A stretch of 64,000 nucleotides of DNA from Fenollaria massiliensis (GCF_000312505.2 NZ_HG326227.1:171120-235119); one strand, 5' to 3'. Numbered from the stretch's first letter, positions 46,744 through 57,606 are shown. The notes: generated by a model from the sequence alone, not told the origin. Made by a program: numbers and translations.

Positions 46744-47622
46744 ATGGAATTTAAATCAGGCTATGTAGCTGTTGTTGGCAGACCAAACGCTGGCAAGTCA
46801 ACGCTACTAAATAAACTAGTTAAATTTAATATATCGATAATTTCAGATAAACCGCAAACTACAAGAGATATAATCAATTTTATATATACAGATGATGATG
46901 CACAAATCATCTTTATGGATACACCTGGATATCAAATCGCTAGAAATAAACTTGGAGACTACATGGATAAGGCGATGAGATCAGCTTTAGAAGATGCTGA
47001 CATGATTCTTTACATTATTGATGGCTCAGTACCATTTAAGGCTGGAGAAAAAGAGCTTATGGACATAGTTACAAGCGCAAATAAAGACGTAGTCATCGCT
47101 ATAAACAAGATAGATAAAAAAGAATCACATATAGATGAAATTATTGCTGAGATTAACTCAAGAAATCTTAAATCAATCACAGTGCCTATAAGCGCTGGCA
47201 ATGACGAGAATTTAGATAAATTATTAGACGAGATAAAAAATATTCTAAAACCAGGACCAATGTATTACGATGGCGAGTATTTAACTGATAAACCGATGAA
47301 GTTTATTGTCTCTGAAATAATTAGACAAAAGTGCCTTTTGTACTTATCTGAAGAAATACCTCACGGTATCAATATTGAGATACTTAAGTACGAAGAGCTT
47401 GAAGATAGTGTTAATATTGATGCTATCATATATTGCGAAAGAGATAGTCACAAGGGCATAGTAATTGGTAAAGATGCTTCTATGATTAAAAAGATTAGAC
47501 TTTCTGCTAAAAAAGATATTAAGGCGATGCTTGATACAGAGGTTAATCTTAAGCTAAATGTAAAAGTTGCTAAAAACTGGAGAAAGAACGAGGATAAGGT
47601 GAAGTTTTTTGGATACAAATAA
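46744..47622 (+). CDS. era: GTPase Era
   Basis: A 292-residue ribosome-assembly GTPase that binds the 3' end of 16S rRNA. G motifs are VGRPNAGKSTLLNKL (G1) near 10, PQTTRD (G2), DTPGYQ (G3) near 60 and INKIDKK (G4) near 122. The C-terminal KH domain contains GIVIGKDASMIKKI near 240. The ATG at 46744 follows GAGGTGA; an in-frame ATG at 46723 sits within cdd. The last bases overlap recO. Confidence 0.96.
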   Translation: MEFKSGYVAVVGRPNAGKSTLLNKLVKFNISIISDKPQTTRDIINFIYTDDDAQIIFMDTPGYQIARNKLGDYMDKAMRSALEDADMILYIIDGSVPFKAGEKELMDIVTSANKDVVIAINKIDKKESHIDEIIAEINSRNLKSITVPISAGNDENLDKLLDEIKNILKPGPMYYDGEYLTDKPMKFIVSEIIRQKCLLYLSEEIPHGINIEILKYEELEDSVNIDAIIYCERDSHKGIVIGKDASMIKKIRLSAKKDIKAMLDTEVNLKLNVKVAKNWRKNEDKVKFFGYK

Positions 47623-48331
47623 GTCCGAAAAGTTTAGAGGCATTGTAATTGCAAGCAAGAGTGATCATAAAAGCGGAAAGATTCTTGATATATACACAGT
47701 TGAACTAGGACGTATCAAAGCTTATGTGCGAAGTGCTTATGATTTAAGAGATAATGTTTCTAGAAGCTCCTTTGTATTTACTGAATCTGAATTTAGCCTA
47801 TCGCAATACAAAGACATCTTTATGGTAAACGATTCAAAAGTTTTGTATGCACCAAAGCTTCTTGATGGCGATTTAAAAAAGATTCAAGATTTTGCTTTTT
47901 TATCAGAACTTCTTATGACTTTATTAAATACACAAGAGGGCGACGATTATATCTACACTATGATAATTACAATGCTGAACGTCATGGACATATATCCAGA
48001 AAAAGCTAAACTAATAATATTAGCCTTTATTTTGAAACTAATATACATACTAGGATATTTCCCTAGAATTCAAACAAAGGATGAAATTAATACTTATAGC
48101 TTTAACTATGAAGATGGCATGATTATCGCAAGAGATAAAGAATACTCAAATAAATCAATAACAATAAAAGAAATAAACTTTATGAATTACTTATTAAATA
48201 GCAAATTTAAAGATTTAATAAGTATAGGATACGAAGAAAAATATATATTAAATTTAAAAAGATTATTTATAAATTATATTTTATATATATTTGATAAAGA
48301 TGAATTTAAGACTCTTAAAGTCAAATATTGA
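47609..48331 (+). CDS. recO: DNA repair protein RecO
   Basis: A 240-residue mediator that loads RecA in the RecFOR pathway. The N-terminal OB-fold contains [34 protein letters not shown], and the rest is helical with [10 protein letters not shown] near 145. The zinc-binding cysteines found in many RecO proteins are absent here. It starts at a TTG inside era, preceded by AAGGTGA. The usual era-recO-glyQS order supports the call, since RecO is poorly conserved. Confidence 0.88.
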   Translation: MDTNKSEKFRGIVIASKSDHKSGKILDIYTVELGRIKAYVRSAYDLRDNVSRSSFVFTESEFSLSQYKDIFMVNDSKVLYAPKLLDGDLKKIQDFAFLSELLMTLLNTQEGDDYIYTMIITMLNVMDIYPEKAKLIILAFILKLIYILGYFPRIQTKDEINTYSFNYEDGMIIARDKEYSNKSITIKEINFMNYLLNSKFKDLISIGYEEKYILNLKRLFINYILYIFDKDEFKTLKVKY

Positions 48332-48341
48332 GGAGGAAAAA

Positions 48342-49232
48342 ATGTATTTTCAAGATTTAATGATGAATCTACTAAATTATTGGAAGGACAAAGGCTGCTT
48401 AGTAATGGAGCCTTATGACGTTGAAAAAGGCGCAGGAACGATGAATCCACACACATTCCTTAGGTCACTTGGACCTGAACCATGGAGAGTTGTTTATGTA
48501 GAACCATCAAGAAGACCAGCAGATGCAAGATATGGTGAAAACCCAAACAGAGTTTATCAACACCATCAATTACAAGTAATTCTTAAGCCATCGCCATACG
48601 ATGTGCAAGATTTGTATCTAGACAGCTTAAAAGCAATAGGTATAGACCCATTGAAACACGACATAAGATTCGTTGAAGATAACTGGGAATCACCTACACT
48701 AGGAGCGTGGGGACTAGGCTGGGAAGTTTGGCTTGACGGCATGGAGATTACTCAATTCACATATTTTCAACAAGTTGGTGGACTTAATCTAGATTTAGAA
48801 TCCTCAGAATTAACTTATGGACTAGAAAGAATAGCTATGTATTTACAAGACGTTGACAATGTATATGATATACAATGGAACGAAAACTTTACTTATGGAG
48901 ACATATTCAAAAAGGCTGAGTACGAGCATTCTGTATATAGTTTTGAACTTGCTGACAAAGATTTATTACAAGAAATGTTTGAAAGATATGAAGCTGAATG
49001 CAAAAGAATTATCGAGAAAGGTCTTATACTTCCAGCTTATGACTATGTACTTAAGTGTTCACACACATTTAACGTCCTTGACGCGCTTGGAGCTATATCT
49101 GTTTCACAAAGAGCAAATTATATACTTAAGGTCAGAAGCTTAGCTAAACTGATAGCAAGTAAATATGTAGAGCAAAGGAAAGAGATGGGATTTCCTTTTA
49201 CTAAGAAAGTAGGTTTTAACAATGACAAATAG
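48342..49232 (+). CDS. glyQ: Glycine--tRNA ligase, alpha subunit
   Basis: A 296-residue catalytic subunit of the bacterial-type tetrameric glycyl-tRNA synthetase. Conserved segments are [62 protein letters not shown] and [21 protein letters not shown], ending in [10 protein letters not shown]. The perfect AGGAGG precedes the ATG at 48342; the in-frame ATG at 48291 lies inside recO. The stop at 49230 falls where the next frame begins; see the glyS entry for the possibility that the two subunits are joined. Confidence 0.95.
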   Translation: MYFQDLMMNLLNYWKDKGCLVMEPYDVEKGAGTMNPHTFLRSLGPEPWRVVYVEPSRRPADARYGENPNRVYQHHQLQVILKPSPYDVQDLYLDSLKAIGIDPLKHDIRFVEDNWESPTLGAWGLGWEVWLDGMEITQFTYFQQVGGLNLDLESSELTYGLERIAMYLQDVDNVYDIQWNENFTYGDIFKKAEYEHSVYSFELADKDLLQEMFERYEAECKRIIEKGLILPAYDYVLKCSHTFNVLDALGAISVSQRANYILKVRSLAKLIASKYVEQRKEMGFPFTKKVGFNNDK

Positions 49233-49252
49233 ATATTTTATTAGAAGTAGGC

Positions 49253-51307
49253 ATGGAAGAATTGCCTGCTAGCTACTCAAAATTAGCTATAGAACAATTT
49301 AAAAACGCTTTTGAAAAATTATTGAATGAAAACTCATATAAAGACTTTGAAGTTAATGTTTATACTACACCAAGAAGAATTACAACTATAATTGATAATA
49401 TAATTGAAAATGAAAGTATTGAAAAAGAAGAGATAAAGGGACCATCTAAAGCAATATGTTTTGACCAAGATGGCAATCCAAGCAAGGCACTACAAGGATT
49501 TTTAAAATCAAAAGGCCTAAGCCTTGATGATATCTTTTATAAAGAATTAGGCGGAACAGAGTATGTTTTTGCATCTGTTGAGCACAAGAGTTTAAGCTTT
49601 ACTGAGCTTATTGAAGCAAACGTAGAAAGCATTATCAGAAAGATAGTTTTTCCTAAATCAATGAAATGGGGCGGAAGAGATTTAAGATTTGCTAGGCCAA
49701 TCAGATGGATAGTCTCACTTTATAATGATAAAGTTGTTAAATTTAATTTCGAAGATATTAGAGTATCAAATTTAACAAATGGTCACAGATTCTTATCAAA
49801 GAAAGATATTGAAATACCTGATGCTCATGATTATATGAAGATTATGGAAGATAGCTTTGTTATTGTGGATAATGATGAAAGAAAGGCTAGAATAAGACTA
49901 GAATCTGAAAGACTAGCTAAATCAGTTGGTGGATCAATACAAAATGATGAAGCAATCATTGATCAAGTAAATAATCTAGTTGAGTATCCTACACCACTAC
50001 TTGGAACAATTAAGGATCAATATCTAGAGCTTCCAGATGAAGTAGTAATTACACCAATGAAAGATCATTTAAGATATTTCCCAGTAGTTGACACAAAGAA
50101 CAGACTTATGAATCACTTCATCACAGTTAGAAATGGTGATGACAAATATATAGACATAGTTAGAAAAGGCAATGAAAAAGTTCTTGCTGCTAGACTTGAA
50201 GATGCAAAATTCTTCTTTAATGAAGATAGAAAGAAAAATCTTGAAGACTATGTTGAAGATTTAAAGACAATAGTATTCCAAGATAAATTAGGAACACTTT
50301 ATGATAAGACCATAAGAAATATGAAGCTTTCTGAAAAGATTTGCAATGACTTAAACGTAGGAGAAGAAACTCTTGAAACTACTAAAAGAGCTGCATATCT
50401 TTCTAAAGCAGACCTTGCTACAAAGCTAGTAGTTGAATTTACTGAATTACAAGGCGTTATGGGTAAGATTTACGCGAAATTATCAGGCGAGCCAGTAGGC
50501 GTTCAAGAAGCAATCTATGAACATTATTTACCAAGATTTGCTCAAGACTCACTACCAACAACAACTGCAGGTGTTGTACTTGCAATGGCTGATAAACTTG
50601 ATACTATATCAGGATTATTCTCAATTGGCACTAAGCCAAGTGGATCACAAGACCCATTTGGTATAAGAAGAGCTACTTTGGGTATTATTAATATAGTATT
50701 AGAAAAATCTTTGGATATATCTATCGATTCACTAGTTGAAGAAACTTTATATAATTATGTTAATGTTAATGAGCTTAAATTTGACTATGATGAAGTTAAA
50801 AAGAGCGTTCTAGACTATATAGAAACAAGATTTATAGGTATATTACAAGATAATAATTATGATATAAATTTAATAAAAGCAGTTATGAATAAAAATAAAG
50901 ATTTAAATTTATTAAATATAAAACAAAGTCTTGCTAAACTTGATAGCATTAAAGATAGCAATGAATTTGTTGATGCAGTAGCTGCATTTAGAAGAATATA
51001 TCAAATATCTAAAGGTAAAGAATTCGAAAAAGTTGACCCTAATCAAGATATCATGGAAGAAAGCGAAAAAGAATTATTTAATTTATATTCAGATTTAAAG
51101 GCTAAAAATATTAATTTAAACGAGATAGATGTAGTTGAAGCAATTAAGGTTCTTGCAAGATTTAAGTCTAGCATCGATAAGTTCCTTGACTCAACTATGG
51201 TCTTAGTTGACAACAAACTTATAAAAAACAACAGACTTTCATTGATATCACTAGTTCTTAATGAATTTAACTCTGTATTAGATTTTAAAGAAATAGAGGA
51301 GATTTAA
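49253..51307 (+). CDS. glyS: Glycine--tRNA ligase, beta subunit (5' end uncertain)
   Basis: A 684-codon frame for the beta subunit, which binds tRNA-Gly and carries an HD-like domain. Motifs include KSMKWGGRDLRFARPIRWIVSL, NGHRFL, VEYPTPLLG and PVGVQEAIYEHYLPR. The ATG at 49253 falls inside the family's N-terminal LLEVGMEELPAS; the codons for DILLEVG precede it in the same frame but have no standard start. Adding one A to AAA at 49227-49229 would instead fuse the glyQ frame into glyS ([11 protein letters not shown]), giving one ~980-residue GlyQS chain. Removing one A would create a separate start at 49222. Either way the real N-terminus is longer than shown. Confidence 0.9.
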   Translation: MEELPASYSKLAIEQFKNAFEKLLNENSYKDFEVNVYTTPRRITTIIDNIIENESIEKEEIKGPSKAICFDQDGNPSKALQGFLKSKGLSLDDIFYKELGGTEYVFASVEHKSLSFTELIEANVESIIRKIVFPKSMKWGGRDLRFARPIRWIVSLYNDKVVKFNFEDIRVSNLTNGHRFLSKKDIEIPDAHDYMKIMEDSFVIVDNDERKARIRLESERLAKSVGGSIQNDEAIIDQVNNLVEYPTPLLGTIKDQYLELPDEVVITPMKDHLRYFPVVDTKNRLMNHFITVRNGDDKYIDIVRKGNEKVLAARLEDAKFFFNEDRKKNLEDYVEDLKTIVFQDKLGTLYDKTIRNMKLSEKICNDLNVGEETLETTKRAAYLSKADLATKLVVEFTELQGVMGKIYAKLSGEPVGVQEAIYEHYLPRFAQDSLPTTTAGVVLAMADKLDTISGLFSIGTKPSGSQDPFGIRRATLGIINIVLEKSLDISIDSLVEETLYNYVNVNELKFDYDEVKKSVLDYIETRFIGILQDNNYDINLIKAVMNKNKDLNLLNIKQSLAKLDSIKDSNEFVDAVAAFRRIYQISKGKEFEKVDPNQDIMEESEKELFNLYSDLKAKNINLNEIDVVEAIKVLARFKSSIDKFLDSTMVLVDNKLIKNNRLSLISLVLNEFNSVLDFKEIEEI

Positions 51308-52129
51308 TTGAACGATATAACTATATTTGTAATTTCAGACTCTATAGGCGAAACAGCTGGTAAGATTGCAAGATCATGTATTAAGCAATTTTCTCCAGAT
51401 GCTTACGAGATTAAGAGATTCCCTTATGTCGATAGCAAAGACAAGATATTTAATGTTTTTGAAAAGGCAAAACTTGTTCCTTCAGTAGTTATTTTTACTA
51501 CTGTACTTGAAGAGCACGCCCAATATATTGAAGCTTTAGGAAAAAAGTACAATATACCTACGGTTAATGTAATGAGTAAAGTTTTGGAATCTATTGAATC
51601 AGTATTGCATCAAGCGCCTATTAGAGAAGCAGGACTAATCAGAAGACTCGATCAAGAGTATTTTGACAAAGTTTCTGCCATAGAATTTGCAGTTAAATAT
51701 GATGACGGAAAGGACCCAAGAGGTATAATCTTAGCGGATGTAGTTTTGCTAGGCATATCTAGAACGTCTAAAACACCGCTTTCTATGTATTTAGCAAATA
51801 AAAATTACAAAGTAGCCAATGTTCCGCTACTTCCTGAGATAGAACCGAGCGAATTTTTATATGAGAAGGACAAAAGAAGAATTTTCGGTTTAATAGCTTC
51901 TGATAGAAAGATTAATGAAATTAGAATCGAGAGAATGAAGTCCTTAGGAATCGAAGACATAGGCAACTATGCTTGTACAGACAGAATTAATGAAGAGCTT
52001 AGATATTCTAAGGAAATCATGGGCAAGCTTGGCTGCCAAGTTATTGACGTTACAAATAAAGCTATAGAAGAGACAGCATCTATTATAATTGATAGTTTAA
52101 CAAAGAATTTTGGTGAGATTAATGATTAA
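51308..52129 (+). CDS. Pyruvate, phosphate dikinase regulatory protein, full length
   Basis: A 273-residue DUF299 protein of the bifunctional kinase/pyrophosphorylase type that switches PPDK off and on by acting on the Thr next to its catalytic His. The N-terminal half has ITIFVISDSIGETAGKIARSC and the middle has HQAPIREAGLIRRLDQEYFDK. The C-terminal half has the P-loop GISRTSKTPLSMYLAN near 150 and VPLLPEIEPSEFLYE. It begins with TTG after GAGGAG, directly following glyS, and overlaps dgt. It is far from ppdK (29.8 kb); the short paralog sits beside ppdK instead. Confidence 0.93.
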   Translation: MNDITIFVISDSIGETAGKIARSCIKQFSPDAYEIKRFPYVDSKDKIFNVFEKAKLVPSVVIFTTVLEEHAQYIEALGKKYNIPTVNVMSKVLESIESVLHQAPIREAGLIRRLDQEYFDKVSAIEFAVKYDDGKDPRGIILADVVLLGISRTSKTPLSMYLANKNYKVANVPLLPEIEPSEFLYEKDKRRIFGLIASDRKINEIRIERMKSLGIEDIGNYACTDRINEELRYSKEIMGKLGCQVIDVTNKAIEETASIIIDSLTKNFGEIND

Positions 52130-53144
52130 TTTTAGAGAAAATTATGAGGCTTTTCAAAATTCTTACCTTTCTGAATATGCTTGTAAGTGTTCAGACACAA
52201 AGGGAAGAAAGATTAAAGAGGAAAAGTGCAATATAAGAACTGATTTTCAAAGAGACAGAGATAGAATACTTCACTCAAAAGCGTTTAGAAGACTTAAGCA
52301 TAAAACACAAGTATTCTTAGCGCCACAAGGAGATCACTTTAGAACAAGACTTACTCATACGCTAGAAGTTAGCCAAATTGCTAGAACCATAGCGAGAGCT
52401 TTAAGACTAAACGAAGACCTTGTTGAAGCCATTTCTTTAGGCCACGACTTAGGCCATACACCTTTTGGTCATGCTGGCGAGAGTGCTCTTAATGAAAGAT
52501 GTAAGGAATTTGGAGGATTCAAGCACTATGAGCAAAGCTTAAGAGTAATTGATGTGCTTGAGAAGAGAAATGGTAAGTTTGGCCTAAATCTTTGTGAAGA
52601 AGTAAGAGATGGTATACTTAATCACAGCGGTCAAAATGAAGCTTTTACACTTGAAGGAAAATTGGTTAAATTTGCAGATAGAATCGCTTATATCAATCAT
52701 GACATAGATGATGCTATCAGAGCAGGAATACTAGCGGAAAAAGATATACCAAAAGATTTAATAGAAATTTTAGGTGATTCACACTCAAAAAGAATAAATA
52801 CACTTATTACAGATATACTAAAGGAAAGCTACGGACAAAATCATATTGCCATGTCTAATGAGATAGGCGAGGCGATGGAAGCTTTAAGAGCTTTTATGTT
52901 CAAAGAGGTTTATTTCAGCCCGCTTACTACTAAAGAGCATAATAAAGCAAAAAATTTAATATCAATGCTATATGATTACTACGAAGAGCATCCTGATAAA
53001 TTACCTGATAATATTAAAGAGATACAAGCAAGCGTAAATCAACAAATTTGCGACTACATCGCAGGAATGTCTGATATATACGCGATTAATGAGTTTAATA
53101 AGATATATGTACCACAAACTTGGAAGAGTGAGGTTATAAAATGA
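52122..53144 (+). CDS. dgt: Deoxyguanosinetriphosphate triphosphohydrolase-like protein
   Basis: A 340-residue HD-domain protein that cleaves dNTPs to nucleosides and triphosphate. The HD motif residues are in RLTHTLEVSQIART near 75, LGHDLGHTPFGHAGE near 105 and YINHDIDDAIRAG near 190. DFQRDRDRILHSKAFRRLKHKTQVFL precedes them. The ATG at 52122 fits the GGTGAG ribosome site; a GTG-type start upstream lies inside the regulator gene. The order dgt-dnaG-rpoD is the Firmicutes macromolecular synthesis arrangement. Confidence 0.92.
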   Translation: MINFRENYEAFQNSYLSEYACKCSDTKGRKIKEEKCNIRTDFQRDRDRILHSKAFRRLKHKTQVFLAPQGDHFRTRLTHTLEVSQIARTIARALRLNEDLVEAISLGHDLGHTPFGHAGESALNERCKEFGGFKHYEQSLRVIDVLEKRNGKFGLNLCEEVRDGILNHSGQNEAFTLEGKLVKFADRIAYINHDIDDAIRAGILAEKDIPKDLIEILGDSHSKRINTLITDILKESYGQNHIAMSNEIGEAMEALRAFMFKEVYFSPLTTKEHNKAKNLISMLYDYYEEHPDKLPDNIKEIQASVNQQICDYIAGMSDIYAINEFNKIYVPQTWKSEVIK

Positions 53145-54867
53145 AAGTAATTAATGCAGCAGTCATTGATAAAATTAAAGAATTTAATAACATAGAAGAT
53201 GTAATCGGAGAAAATATTAAACTTGAGAAAAAAGGTGCATCTTATACTGGCTTGTGCCCATTTCACAAGGAAAAGACCCCTTCTTTCCATGTTAATAGCA
53301 AAGACGGCTACTACAAATGTTTTGGCTGCGGAGAAGCTGGGGACGTTATTACTTTTATAGAAAAGTACAAAAATTATTCTTTTCAAGAAGCAGTTGAATA
53401 TCTTGCAGATAGAGCAAATATAACTCTTCGAGAAGCTTCAGTTAAAAAAAAACTGAAAATGATCTCATAGATAAGTTTTATGATATCAATAAAACAGCTC
53501 TTGATTTCTTTCAAAATCAAATACTTAAGTCAAAAATTGCTATTGACTATTTGATGAAGAGAAAATTAAATAAAGATACTGTTTTAAAATATCAACTAGG
53601 CTATGCACCAAACGAGTGGACAGCACTTAAAGATTATTTATTAAGCAAAGGATATAATGAAGAATTTATTATAAGATCTGGCCTTGCTAAGAGAAAAGAA
53701 GGCAAAGACAGTTCTTATGACACTTTTAGAAATAGACTAGTATTTCCTATAGTTGATTCACATAACCACGTTCTTGGCTTTAGTGCTAGAAGCCTTGATA
53801 ATAGTATGCCTAAATATCTAAACACAAGCGAAAATATTGTGTTTAAGAAGAGAGAATTATTATTTGGATATAATATATATAAAAAAGAAGCAGATAGAGA
53901 TAAGATTTTATTAGTTGAAGGAAATATCGATGTAATGAGTCTTTATCAAGCAGGTGTTAATTATGCTGTAGCTAATCTTGGTACAGCCTTTACCATTAAC
54001 CAAGCTAATTTACTTAAGAGGAATGCAAAAAAGATTTACATTTGCTACGATGGTGATAAAGCAGGCAAGAATGCGACTCACAAGGCGATAGAGATACTTA
54101 GATCCATAGACGCAAAGTCAAATGTGGTCACACTACCAGAGGGCCTTGATCCAGATGATTTTATTAAAAAATATGGCCTTGCAGGATTTACGGCAAAATT
54201 AAATGAAGCAAAAAATTCTGTAGAGTATGAAGTTTCTGAGCTTATGGAGCTTTATGATGTCAACGACCCAGAAAGTCTTCTTCAACTTATAAATGAAATT
54301 TCAAATCTATTGTCAAAGATAAGTGATAAGATCGAAAGAGAGATTTACATAGACTATATTTCAAGAGTCTACTCTATAGATAAAAGTCTTTTGACAAATC
54401 AAGTCTCAAAAACAAAATACGTTAACAAGTATAAAGAGAAATATACTGTACCAGAGGTACCAAAAATTAAAAAATTAGATATAGAAATTATCGATGAGAA
54501 TCTTTTGATATATGCTTTAGCAGATATTAAATATTTTAAATATATAAATAAGGAAATTTCTATAGATAATTATAGTAAAGTGTTTAAAATTAATATGCCA
54601 CTACTAAAGTCCAAATACGAGGGCAATGCCGATATAGAGCTTGATGACTTTGATATAGCTGATAAAGAAAATGCGCTTTTGGAGATTGATAGTATTAGAA
54701 AGAAATCTGAAGAATCTACTTATACTAATCTCAAAGAATTATTAGAAAAAAGAGAAAAGCTAAAATCAAAGAACTATGTAAGCGATTTATTGAGTCAAAT
54801 TAGTGATGGCAAAGGTGATGCCATGGAGCTTTTAAAATTAATAAAAAAGCACCGTGATAATGAATGA
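53141..54867 (+). CDS. dnaG: DNA primase, reading frame interrupted
   Basis: DnaG makes RNA primers for replication and is essential. The first frame (53141-53470) carries the zinc finger [13 protein letters not shown] with CFGCGEAGD and then stops. The remainder (to 54867) is in the -1 frame: [27 protein letters not shown] motifs [12 protein letters not shown] and [14 protein letters not shown], and a helicase-binding end. Joined, the pieces give about 575 residues, the normal length. The shift lies at an A9 run, 53444-53452, where a tenth A would restore VKKKTENDL. The open frame beginning at 53551 lacks the zinc domain and would not be functional alone. A sequence error or slippage-based recoding is more likely than true loss. 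Confidence 0.93.
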
Positions 54868-54884
54868 TGAAGGGAAGTGTTCTT

Positions 54885-56138
54885 ATGAAAAAAGCGAAGA
54901 ATACTAAGGCAAATAAAATTCAAGAAGAAAATCTAAATGATGAGGCAATAAAGATTATTGATGACAACGTGAGTGAAGAAAAAAGACAGGCAATGTATGA
55001 TCTTCTTAATGAAGGAAGACAAAAGGGTTTTGTCAACTACAAAGATATTGAAGATAGCCTTGATAAATTCGATGTAACAGAGGATGAGGTAATATCTTTC
55101 TATGATGCATTGGATGCGGCTCAAGTAAGTATTATTGATTCAAAAGAAAATGAGGACGAAGACATTCTTATAGATGAAGATTTTGTTATAGATGAAGAAG
55201 ATGATGATGAAAATATTGATTTAGACGAGATAAGGTCTTTTGAAGAAGAATTAAGCAAAGAAGAAAAACTTGAGGCAATTAAAGAAAAAGGCAAAAATAA
55301 AGTCATCATAACTGATGATCCAGTAAGGACATACCTTAAAGAGATAGGCCGTATACCATTACTTACATTTGAAGAGGAAGTAGATCTTGCTAAGAGGATT
55401 GAAGAAGGCGATGAAAGAGCCAAAGATCAATTGGCAGAAGCAAATCTTAGACTAGTGGTAAGTATTGCTAAGAGATATGTTGGTAGAGGCATGCAATTTT
55501 TGGATTTAATTCAAGAAGGAAACATGGGTTTAATCAAGGCAGTTGATAAATTCGAGCACAAAAAAGGCTTTAAGTTTAGTACTTATGCTACTTGGTGGAT
55601 TAGACAAGCAATAACAAGAGCCATAGCTGACCAAGCAAGAACAATTAGAATACCTGTTCACATGGTAGAGACTATAAATAAACTTGTTAGAGCACAAAGA
55701 CAATTGGTTCAAGAACTTGGTAGAGACCCACTTCCAGAAGAAGTTGCTGAACTTATGAACATGGATGTAGAAAAGGTAAGAGAAGTTCAAAAGATTGCTC
55801 AAGAGCCAGTTTCGCTTGAAACACCTATTGGTGAAGAAGAAGATTCTCATTTAGGTGATTTTATCCCAGACGAAGAAATACTTTCACCATCGGACGCGGC
55901 GACAAATACTATGCTTAGAGAGCAATTAATCACAGTTTTAGATACTCTTACAGATAGAGAAAGAAAAGTATTAGCTTTAAGATTTGGCCTTGATGACGGC
56001 AGAACAAGAACACTTGAAGAAGTTGGTCAAGCCTTTGATGTTACAAGAGAAAGAATTAGACAGATTGAAGCTAAGGCACTAAGAAAGCTAAAACATCCAA
56101 GTAGATCTAAAAAACTTAGAGACTTCCTTGAACTATAA
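54885..56138 (+). CDS. rpoD: RNA polymerase primary sigma factor RpoD (SigA)
   Basis: A 417-residue housekeeping sigma factor. An acidic region (residues ~85-125, many Asp and Glu) follows region 1.1-like helices. Conserved regions are 1.2 ([22 protein letters not shown]), 2.1-2.4 ([26 protein letters not shown] and [20 protein letters not shown]), 3 ([13 protein letters not shown]) and 4 ([15 protein letters not shown], then [30 protein letters not shown]). The promoters in this window, with TTGAAT/TTGACA and TATAAT, fit such a factor. The ATG at 54885 follows AAGGGAAGTG. Confidence 0.96.
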   Translation: MKKAKNTKANKIQEENLNDEAIKIIDDNVSEEKRQAMYDLLNEGRQKGFVNYKDIEDSLDKFDVTEDEVISFYDALDAAQVSIIDSKENEDEDILIDEDFVIDEEDDDENIDLDEIRSFEEELSKEEKLEAIKEKGKNKVIITDDPVRTYLKEIGRIPLLTFEEEVDLAKRIEEGDERAKDQLAEANLRLVVSIAKRYVGRGMQFLDLIQEGNMGLIKAVDKFEHKKGFKFSTYATWWIRQAITRAIADQARTIRIPVHMVETINKLVRAQRQLVQELGRDPLPEEVAELMNMDVEKVREVQKIAQEPVSLETPIGEEEDSHLGDFIPDEEILSPSDAATNTMLREQLITVLDTLTDRERKVLALRFGLDDGRTRTLEEVGQAFDVTRERIRQIEAKALRKLKHPSRSKKLRDFLEL

Positions 56139-56821
56139 TGAATTATTCATATAGATTAATTGAGATTGCAAAATCAGTTAAAAAAGGCTCGTCACTAGTG
56201 GATGTTGGCTGTGATCACGGCTACATTGCTAAGATGCTTTTAGACTCAAATACAATTGATAAAGTTATAGAGAGCGATATTAGTGAAAAATCACTAGAGA
56301 AGGCTCAGATGCTTTTATCAGGAGAAAAGTATAAAGACAAAGTTAAATTCATTGTAAGCGATGGACTAGCTAATATTGATACAAGTGAGTACGACACTCT
56401 TTTAATCGCTGGCATGGGTGAAGAAACTATAATATCTATACTTAATACAAGCATTGAAAAAGTAAGATTCTTTAGTAATATCATTTTGCAAGCTATGGGC
56501 GAAGGCTCGAATATTAGAAAATATTTTAAAGAAAATGGCTTTTTTATAAAAAAGGAGCGTCTTTTTATAGAAAAAGATAAGTACTATAGGCTCTATGAGA
56601 TAAGTAACAAGGAAACCAATATTATAGACTATAAGTTTCCTGTAAACTTTGATGTTAATGACGTTCATTTTTTAAAAGTTTATTATGACAATGAAGTCAA
56701 AAACATTAAGAATATTTTAAAAAATATTAATAAAGATAAAAACTTAATAAAATATAATGAACTAAACGAAGAATTAAATAAAATTTTACAATACATGGAG
56801 AAGATTGATGAAAAAAGATAA
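56138..56821 (+). CDS. trmK: tRNA (adenine(22)-N(1))-methyltransferase TrmK
   Basis: A 227-residue SAM-dependent enzyme that methylates A22 of tRNA. The Rossmann signatures are LVDVGCDHGYIAKML near 22 and VIESDISEKSLEKAQ near 45, followed by VSDGLANI near 75 and LLIAGMGEETI near 92, the TrmK pattern. Its ATG overlaps the rpoD stop by one base, as is common where trmK and the Nif3-like gene follow rpoD. Confidence 0.9.
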   Translation: MNYSYRLIEIAKSVKKGSSLVDVGCDHGYIAKMLLDSNTIDKVIESDISEKSLEKAQMLLSGEKYKDKVKFIVSDGLANIDTSEYDTLLIAGMGEETIISILNTSIEKVRFFSNIILQAMGEGSNIRKYFKENGFFIKKERLFIEKDKYYRLYEISNKETNIIDYKFPVNFDVNDVHFLKVYYDNEVKNIKNILKNINKDKNLIKYNELNEELNKILQYMEKIDEKR

Positions 56822-57575
56822 AATTATTCATACAATAGAAAGCATCTTCCCAAAGGAGCACGCAGAGCCTTGGGATAATTCAGGATTGATTATAGATGCC
56901 GACAAAGAAGATATTAATAAAATTTATTTAAGCGTTGATCTCTTATATGATAATATTAATGAACTGGATGATGTGGATATGGTCATAACGCATCATCCTT
57001 TAATTTTTAAGGGCATAAAAGAGATTGACATGAGCGCTAGCTCTAAGCTTATTAAAAAGATGGTTAAGAATGACATAGTTTATTATAGTGCTCACACTTC
57101 TTTTGATATACAAAGAGTAGGCTTTTATAAATTTTATGAAAATGAATTAAATATGAAAAATACAGATTTTGCCATAAAAGCAGCTGATGATTTAGGTTAT
57201 GGTATAAGAGGAGAAATTAGCAATTTATCTTTAAAAGAATTAGCAGAAAAAATAAAAAATATTAATAAGGCAAAGTATGTACAAGTTTATAAGAATAACG
57301 ATAAAAATACTAAAATAATGATTTTAAATGGCAGCGGTAAAGACTTTTTAGACAATGTTCTTGAGTCTATGCCAGATACACTTGTTACATCAGACTTAGG
57401 CTATCATGATGTACAGGCACTAAGAAATGCAAAGATTAATCTAATCATGCAAGATCACAATAGCAGCGAATCTGCTTTTGTAAACATTATGGAAGATATT
57501 CTTAAAAAGAATTTTAAAGACATTGAAATTATTAAAAATTTCTCATCATTTACTGACAATATTGAAATTTTATAG
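56808..57575 (+). CDS. Nif3-like dinuclear metal center protein (YqfO-like)
   Basis: A 255-residue protein of the Nif3/DUF34 family, sometimes called GTP cyclohydrolase I type 2. Metal ligands are visible in EPWDNSGLI near 19, THHPLIF near 63 with two histidines, SAHTSFDI near 97, and the C-terminal DHNSSESAFV near 220. The true function is unsettled. It overlaps trmK by 14 bases; the ATG at 56808 was chosen over the TTG at 56805 because it is better spaced from GGAG. Confidence 0.88.
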   Translation: MKKDKIIHTIESIFPKEHAEPWDNSGLIIDADKEDINKIYLSVDLLYDNINELDDVDMVITHHPLIFKGIKEIDMSASSKLIKKMVKNDIVYYSAHTSFDIQRVGFYKFYENELNMKNTDFAIKAADDLGYGIRGEISNLSLKELAEKIKNINKAKYVQVYKNNDKNTKIMILNGSGKDFLDNVLESMPDTLVTSDLGYHDVQALRNAKINLIMQDHNSSESAFVNIMEDILKKNFKDIEIIKNFSSFTDNIEIL

Positions 57576-57606
57576 AAATATTATAGAATTTTTATAATTT
57601 TTGTAG

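Noticed and set aside
51308..52129. The full-length PPDK regulator and the short copy as two fragments of one gene
   Set aside because: They lie 21 kb apart, have separate start signals, and the full-length copy is complete by itself.
53551..54867. A separate primase-like gene starting at 53551
   Set aside because: Sequence continuous with DnaG extends upstream of this ATG in the same frame to the A9 run, so it is the rest of dnaG rather than an independent gene.
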